From JBBDMW01 sp040878005 (GTDB lineage Bacteria > Chloroflexota > Dehalococcoidia > Lucifugimonadales > Lucifugimonadaceae), in assembly GCA_040878005.1 (NCBI GenBank), contig JBBDMW010000064.1, forward strand, positions 1 to 10,667: a DNA stretch of 10,667 nt, in the 5' to 3' direction. Numbering within the stretch: the first letter of the stretch is position 1; each line of letters starts with the position of its first letter. The translations under genes were made by a program, and so were the position numbers. The notes below the pieces were generated by a model, which saw nothing but the letters and a program-made list of their open reading frames with translations, was not told the DNA's origin and searched no databases. Of this stretch, positions 7,301-10,667 are shown one piece after another.

Positions 7301-7829
7301 ATTCCTGGCCTGGAGCCATCAGCTTCTCGAACGTAAGGGAATCTGCTCGCAGCCGGGGCGTCCGTTCCACCAGCCCGTAGCCGCGTGCCCGGTACATTGC
7401 CACCGCCTCTTCGAAGCGGTCTGCCGTGTCGAGTCGAATAGCCCGGTATCCGCTCTCAATTGCCCACTTCTCTATGCAGTCCATCATGCGCCATGCAACC
7501 CCGCGCCGCCGGTACTCTCCGGCCACGGAAACCCGGCGCAGGCGCCCCACGCCATCGTCATCCTGCCATGGCTCCATGGCGCCTGTGGCAATTACTCCGC
7601 CATCTGTTTCCGCAACCCAGAACATGCGCCTCGAACCCGACCGATAGTACGCGAACGGGTCCCGCATGTCCTCCTGGAGACTCTTTTCTATGCGTTCAGT
7701 GACGAGCCTCTGGACCTCCGGGGAGTCTCCAGGCCGGAACAGCGCTGCATGCCCCGCTACGAAAATGTTCCGTACCCGGTCAGTGTCGCGTTGCTCCAGC
7801 GGCCTGATGGTGAACTCGAATTCAACCAT
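7293..7829 (-). CDS. GNAT-family N-acetyltransferase
   Basis: A 178-aa single-domain acetyltransferase. The acetyl-CoA-binding motif A is LRRVSVAGEYRRRGVAWRMM (97-116) with the RRRGVA pyrophosphate loop. It is followed by the helix DCIEKWAIESGY and strand AIRLDTA (129-135), then the motif B region AVAMYRARGYGLVERT (142-157). The LRR-x-SV-x-x-x-YRRRG arrangement is closest to NAT8/camello-like GNATs. The acceptor substrate is not predictable. I chose the ATG at 7829 because the longer frame would need a TTG at 7838 and a weak GGA lies 9 nt before this ATG. It is 55 nt downstream of the enolase-family gene. Its stop lies inside the start of the acVLRF1-like gene, which places the three in one operon. 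Confidence 0.9.
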   Translation of the reverse strand: MVEFEFTIRPLEQRDTDRVRNIFVAGHAALFRPGDSPEVQRLVTERIEKSLQEDMRDPFAYYRSGSRRMFWVAETDGGVIATGAMEPWQDDDGVGRLRRVSVAGEYRRRGVAWRMMDCIEKWAIESGYRAIRLDTADRFEEAVAMYRARGYGLVERTPRLRADSLTFEKLMAPGQEYA

Positions 7830-7884
7830 CAACGCCAATCCGGGGCGCGGTTGGGGGCCAGGCGATACAGGGCGAGATAAACGT

Positions 7885-9066
7885 CTATGGCTCCCAGCGA
7901 CGGCCGCGTTTGTCGGCGGTCACGCGGTCCAGCCATGCTCCAAGGCCGGGGCCTTCAGGAAGCTCCAGGCGCCCGTTTTCCACGCGCTCAAGCGGCTCAA
8001 GCACCTCGGCACGCCACTCCACCTCGTAGACAGCATGCTCAAGCGGCAGCACATTGCCAAAGGCAGCAGTGGCGTGAGCGCTCGCCAACAGCGAGATTGG
8101 GCCTGAAGGCGAGTGCATGGATACCGACCCCGGATGCGCTGCCTCCAGATCTCGCCCGGTCCTGTAGGCCTCCACGGGACCGCCGCAGAACTTTACGTCC
8201 GGCATGACTATGTCCAACACGTCTGTATCTATGAGCCGCCTGAATACGTCCACGCCGTAGCCGTGTTCCGCCCCTGCAATTGGCAGCCTGGCAGCCTCGC
8301 GGATTCGCCTAAGGTCGCCAGAGCTTTCCAGCGGGTCCACCGGCTCCTCGTACCAGCCTGCGCCTGCTTCCCGTAGCTCCGGCTCCAGCGCCAGGGCTGA
8401 ACCGAGATCGAACCGGCTGTGGCAATCGACATATAGCGTTCGGTCCTCGCCAATAGCCTGCTTCGCAGACCGTACCCGTTCCAGCCCCGCCTCAGCCTCG
8501 AACGGGAGGCCGGAGCCGCTGAACGGCGCTTTGCACTCATCGAACGGCGCGCACTTCACTGTCGTGAATCCTGCGTCCACTGCTCTCCCGGCCTGCTCTG
8601 CGAAGGCGTCGGGAGACCTGTCGACCGGGCCGCGGTCGTCCGGGAGCATCGAACGGTTGATGTTGGCATACAGTTGCACGCTGCGTGACGGCTCGCCCCG
8701 GTGGTCATGCACGGAGCGTATGTAGTCAGCCAGTGGCAGTCCAGCGGTACGGGCCAGGGCGTCCGCGACTGCGCAGCGAAGGCCGCTCACCGCGGTTGCC
8801 AGCACCCGGTCAGACTCAAGGTCAGCAGGCGCCAGGCGAGTCAGCCTGAGTACGTCCTCATCCGATTCCAGGCGTTCGCCGCGTAGACGGTTGGCAAGCC
8901 GGGCTGTCGCTCCAATAACCGCCTCGTTCACCTGCGTGAACGTGATCTCGGCGATTCCAACCTGTCCCGAGCTGTCGCGGAGTTCAAAGAACGTCCACTC
9001 GTTCTTGCCCCTCACGCGGATCGACTGGAAGGTGAGGCTGGCCGGTGAGAACCATTCGTCTGCCAC
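7885..9066 (-). CDS. Enolase-superfamily enzyme (mandelate racemase/muconate lactonizing type)
   Basis: A 393-aa protein with a capping domain (1-130) and a TIM-barrel domain. Visible active-site elements in order: K171 in TTVKCAPFD (end of beta-2); D214 with H216 in YVDCHSRF (first metal ligand); the EEP motif at 240-242 (second ligand); E267 in IAGAEHGYG (third ligand); D290 in IVMPDVKFCGG and H318 in SMHSPSGPIS, the likely His-Asp general-base dyad of the MR subgroup. Such enzymes abstract a proton alpha to a carboxylate and usually dehydrate or racemise acid sugars; the exact substrate cannot be read. The start is GTG: an in-frame stop lies a few codons upstream and AGG (9075-9077) sits 8 nt away. 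It precedes the GNAT and acVLRF1-like genes and follows the Gfo/Idh/MocA gene. Confidence 0.93.
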   Translation of the reverse strand: MADEWFSPASLTFQSIRVRGKNEWTFFELRDSSGQVGIAEITFTQVNEAVIGATARLANRLRGERLESDEDVLRLTRLAPADLESDRVLATAVSGLRCAVADALARTAGLPLADYIRSVHDHRGEPSRSVQLYANINRSMLPDDRGPVDRSPDAFAEQAGRAVDAGFTTVKCAPFDECKAPFSGSGLPFEAEAGLERVRSAKQAIGEDRTLYVDCHSRFDLGSALALEPELREAGAGWYEEPVDPLESSGDLRRIREAARLPIAGAEHGYGVDVFRRLIDTDVLDIVMPDVKFCGGPVEAYRTGRDLEAAHPGSVSMHSPSGPISLLASAHATAAFGNVLPLEHAVYEVEWRAEVLEPLERVENGRLELPEGPGLGAWLDRVTADKRGRRWEP

Positions 9067-9101
9067 GTTTAGTACCTGAATCCCTTACTCCGGATGCCCC
9101 C

Positions 9102-9118
9102 GGCCGCAAAGCGCGGCC
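9102..9118 (-). other. GC-rich hairpin between oxidoreductase and enolase-family genes
   Basis: The 97-nt gap 9067-9163 contains a perfect 6-bp stem GGCCGC with a 5-nt loop and GCGGCC. No T-tract follows it on the minus strand, so it is not a standard intrinsic terminator. It could attenuate or stabilise the transcript between the two genes. A TATCAT (-10-like) lies upstream of it on the minus strand near 9134-9139 without a recognisable -35, so a separate promoter for the enolase-family gene is possible but unproven. Confidence 0.3.
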
Positions 9119-9163
9119 CACCAACACCGGAACATGATAAAAGCCTTGTCTTAAGCGGGCGCC

Positions 9164-10345
9164 CTAAGCCAGCGTTGCCGGCCGCTGCCGGTGCTCCGCG
9201 TAACGGTCGCTGTTGATGAACTCCTCAAGGTCGATGCGCTCACCGTTCAGGTCATGCGACACGTTGGCGGCGAGCACGGCGGCGAGGGAGTTCACACTGG
9301 AACGGAACGTGTTGCGGGCCAGTTCCGGCTTGTCCAGCATTATCGATTCGGCAAATCCCTTCGCCAGCGCCTCCGTGTTGTGCTGGCCCATGGCGTTCTC
9401 CATCGGTCCCTTGGCCAGTACATGGCGCACCTGGTCAGGCAGCGGCTTTTCGGCCGGCGGCCAGTCATCGCCTGTGTACGAGTACGCCACAAGGTCGTCC
9501 TCGAACTTGATGATCGAGTGCGTGGAAAGTATGTAGTCGTACCGTTCATTGAAGTAGGTGCGCGCCGGGCGTGTGAAGAGAATGTTGCCCACGCCGCCCT
9601 TCTTGAAGCCGTACGTCACGGTGTAGGCGATGGGGTTGTCGCCTTCCGTCGCATGCAGTTCCTCTGGGCGCTCGGTATATGCCGCCTGCACCCACTTGAC
9701 CTCATCGTCCGTCCAGTAGCGCATGATGTCCGTCTGGTGAATGCCTGCCTCCACCATCGTCGTGCCGGACCACGCGCGGTTGGCGGTCCAGACGCGGTTT
9801 TCCGGACCTCCACGCTCCTCGGTGTGGGTGTGCTTCCTGCCGTGGCTCTCGACGCCTGAGACGGCAATCATGGTCATGGCCGCGGTCCACTTGTCTGAGA
9901 GGTACTCGCGAATGGCGGCGTACCAGTTGTCGTACCTCATCTGGAACCCCACCGTGTTTGGAACGCCTGCCTCGTCAATGGCGTCCGCCATCTCAAGCAC
10001 TTCGTTCAGGAACAGTGACTGGGGCTTCTCCGCCATTATGGCGAGGCCCTTCTTTGCGGCGCGCACAATTTCGCCCTTGTGCTGGTTGGGCGGCATTACA
10101 AACCAGATGGCGTCCACTGACCCGCTGTCGATCATCTCGCCGGCATCCGAAAACAACTGGGTATCGTCTGGCGAGTAGTCCGGAGCGAACTGCCTGATCT
10201 TGTCTTCGGCAAGGTTGTCCGGGAACGGATCGGCCAGAGCCGCCAGCTTCACAACCTCCTGCTTCTGGAGTTGGGTCAGGGCGTGGACGTGCTGGAGGCC
10301 TCTCTGCCCTACACCGACGAGGCCAACTTTTAGCGGTCCGGCCAT
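9164..10345 (-). CDS. Gfo/Idh/MocA-family NAD(P)-dependent oxidoreductase
   Basis: A 393-aa sugar or cyclitol dehydrogenase-type protein. The N-terminal Rossmann motif VGLVGVGQRGLQH (7-19) binds NAD(P). The EKP motif with K107 (MAEKPQSL) and H203 in MVEAGIHQTDIMRYW are the family's catalytic Lys and His positions. The C-terminal alpha/beta domain spans roughly 130-393. The family oxidises or reduces hydroxyl groups of sugars, inositols and sugar acids; the substrate here is unknown. The ATG at 10345 is chosen over more upstream in-frame codons because AGGGAGG lies 8 nt before it and the homology starts there; the extra 30 codons upstream (rich in Arg, Gly and Pro) run through a palindromic regulatory stretch. 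The gene is divergent from a second enolase-family gene and upstream of another, suggesting a shared catabolic pathway. Confidence 0.94.
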   Translation of the reverse strand: MAGPLKVGLVGVGQRGLQHVHALTQLQKQEVVKLAALADPFPDNLAEDKIRQFAPDYSPDDTQLFSDAGEMIDSGSVDAIWFVMPPNQHKGEIVRAAKKGLAIMAEKPQSLFLNEVLEMADAIDEAGVPNTVGFQMRYDNWYAAIREYLSDKWTAAMTMIAVSGVESHGRKHTHTEERGGPENRVWTANRAWSGTTMVEAGIHQTDIMRYWTDDEVKWVQAAYTERPEELHATEGDNPIAYTVTYGFKKGGVGNILFTRPARTYFNERYDYILSTHSIIKFEDDLVAYSYTGDDWPPAEKPLPDQVRHVLAKGPMENAMGQHNTEALAKGFAESIMLDKPELARNTFRSSVNSLAAVLAANVSHDLNGERIDLEEFINSDRYAEHRQRPATLA

Positions 10346-10353
10346 TCTTGCTT

Positions 10354-10360
10354 CCTCCCT
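10354..10360 (-). promoter_or_regulatory. Strong Shine-Dalgarno AGGGAGG fixing the oxidoreductase start
   Basis: AGGGAGG on the minus strand lies 8 nt before the ATG at 10345. It decides between this start and a frame that stays open 90 nt further upstream to 10435. Confidence 0.8.
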
Positions 10361-10370
10361 GGTTCCTGCT

Positions 10371-10388
10371 CCCCGGCGGCCGCCGGGG
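10371..10388. promoter_or_regulatory. 18-bp perfect palindrome upstream of the oxidoreductase gene
   Basis: CCCCGGCGGCCGCCGGGG is fully self-complementary with no spacer. It ends 25 nt upstream of the oxidoreductase start codon and 10 nt from its ribosome binding site. It could be a dimer operator or, in RNA, a stem able to affect translation initiation. A possible extended -10 for the minus-strand gene (TGC-TACACT, 10410-10418) would place it in the 5' leader. Confidence 0.45.
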
Positions 10389-10424
10389 CCAAAAGGCGCG
10401 CGAGCGGCGAGTGTAGCACTGGAG

Positions 10425-10450
10425 GGCGGCCACAATGGAGGCCGCCATTG
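10425..10450. promoter_or_regulatory. Two overlapping inverted repeats in the divergent region
   Basis: Dyad 1 is GGCGGCC (10425-10431) with GGCCGCC (10440-10446), 8-nt loop. Dyad 2 is CAATGG (10433-10438) with CCATTG (10445-10450), 6-nt loop. They share bases and cannot both form at once. The right arm of dyad 2 runs into the TTGACG of a candidate plus-strand promoter, a typical operator position. Confidence 0.4.
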
Positions 10451-10476
10451 ACGGACCGCGCAGACACAGGTTAGAT
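10448..10476 (+). promoter_or_regulatory. Candidate promoter for the right-end enolase-family gene
   Basis: TTGACG (10448-10453) and TTAGAT (10471-10476) are separated by 17 nt. The -35 is a good match and the -10 is mediocre (3 of 6). It would start a transcript with a leader of about 60 nt before the ATG at 10543. It overlaps the CAATGG/CCATTG dyad. Confidence 0.3.
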
Positions 10477-10542
10477 ACTCGTCGCATAGTTCCGCCGAAG
10501 CATGTTCCAGGTTTCGAAGATCATTTCCAGAGATGTGAAAGT

Positions 10543-10667
10543 ATGAAAGTCACCAGGGTTGAAACGTTGCGCGCCAGCCGGTTCACGTATGTGCGGGTAC
10601 ATACAGACGGAGGCATCACCGGTGTGGGAGAGTTGCACCCGGCCAGCGGCACCGGCGGCACGCCGTT
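10543..10667 (+). CDS. Enolase-superfamily (MR/MLE-type) protein, N-terminal fragment cut by window end
   Basis: The frame opens at ATG 10543 and stays open for 41 codons to the window end. It encodes MKVTRVETLRASRFTYVRVH, then TDGGITGVGELHPASGTGG. The pattern of an initial strand (KVTRVETL), an F-x-x-VRVHTDGGITGVGE strand pair and a glycine-rich 20s-type loop is the typical start of the N-terminal capping domain of mandelate racemase/galactonate dehydratase-like enzymes (PF02746 type). The active site lies beyond the window, so the reaction is not assignable. It differs clearly from the N-terminus of the enolase-family gene at 7885-9066, so this is not a recent tandem duplicate. Upstream in-frame extension is blocked by a stop. 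It is divergent from the Gfo/Idh/MocA gene, with a shared 197-nt control region. Confidence 0.82.
   Translation, partial: MKVTRVETLRASRFTYVRVHTDGGITGVGELHPASGTGGTP

Noticed and set aside
7239..7880. Plus-strand open frame (213 codons) opposite the GNAT and acVLRF1-like genes
   Set aside because: It runs antisense across two genes with strong family motifs and has no domain features of its own.
9150..9168. Self-complementary GGGCGCCC near the oxidoreductase stop as a terminator
   Set aside because: It has no loop and no T-tract, so it does not form a standard terminator hairpin.
9191..9859. Long plus-strand open frame (222 codons) opposite the oxidoreductase gene
   Set aside because: Antisense shadow of a gene with clear family motifs; composition is biased (Val, Arg, Gly, His rich) with no recognisable domain or ribosome binding site.
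10346..10435. 30-codon N-terminal extension of the oxidoreductase
   Set aside because: The strong ribosome binding site and the start of family homology are at the internal ATG at 10345, and the extension runs through the palindromic control region.
1..10667. CRISPR array, insertion sequence, tRNA or phage elements
   Set aside because: No spaced direct repeats, transposase motifs, terminal inverted repeats or tRNA cloverleaf were seen; genes are tightly packed and metabolic.

Overview
The window is GC-rich (about 60% by eye), densely packed bacterial DNA with no mobile element, CRISPR array, tRNA or rRNA that I can see. It carries a leucyl-tRNA synthetase, an F420-type flavin/deazaflavin oxidoreductase, a small GGQ protein that fits the acVLRF1 family (described from Actinobacteria and Chloroflexi) and two enolase-superfamily enzymes beside a Gfo/Idh/MocA dehydrogenase. 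This combination suggests a member of Chloroflexota, possibly a SAR202-like or Dehalococcoidia-related lineage. The taxonomic call is inference; no rRNA or phylogenetic marker tree was available.

Layout. (1) 1-4697, all minus strand, transcribed right to left: SDR dehydrogenase, MOSC-domain protein, leuS, and an F420-type reductase cut by the left edge. The gaps are 32, 148 and about 27 nt. (2) 4698-4964 is a 267-nt divergent intergenic region with two dyad symmetries. (3) 4965-6554, plus strand, is an N-acyl-D-amino-acid deacylase-like amidohydrolase, ending 23 nt from a convergent operon. (4) 6578-9066, minus strand: enolase-superfamily enzyme, GNAT acetyltransferase and acVLRF1-like protein; the last two overlap by 8 nt. 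(5) 9164-10345, minus strand, is a Gfo/Idh/MocA oxidoreductase 97 nt upstream of the enolase-family gene. (6) 10346-10542 is a divergent regulatory region with an 18-bp perfect palindrome and two overlapping dyads. (7) 10543 to the right edge, plus strand, is the start of a second enolase-superfamily gene.

The right half looks like a sugar-acid or oxidised-organic-matter module: two MR/MLE-type enzymes flank an NAD(P)-dependent dehydrogenase, and a shared control region lies between the divergent genes. The left half mixes housekeeping translation (leuS) with redox enzymes. The most notable gene is the acVLRF1-like GGQ protein, a bacterial relative of the eRF1/Vms1 peptidyl-tRNA hydrolase fold, translationally coupled to a GNAT acetyltransferase. 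Other points worth a look are a Cys-to-Asp change at the expected metal-ligand position of the amidohydrolase and a shortened, non-canonical KMSKS loop (KISKR) in LeuRS.
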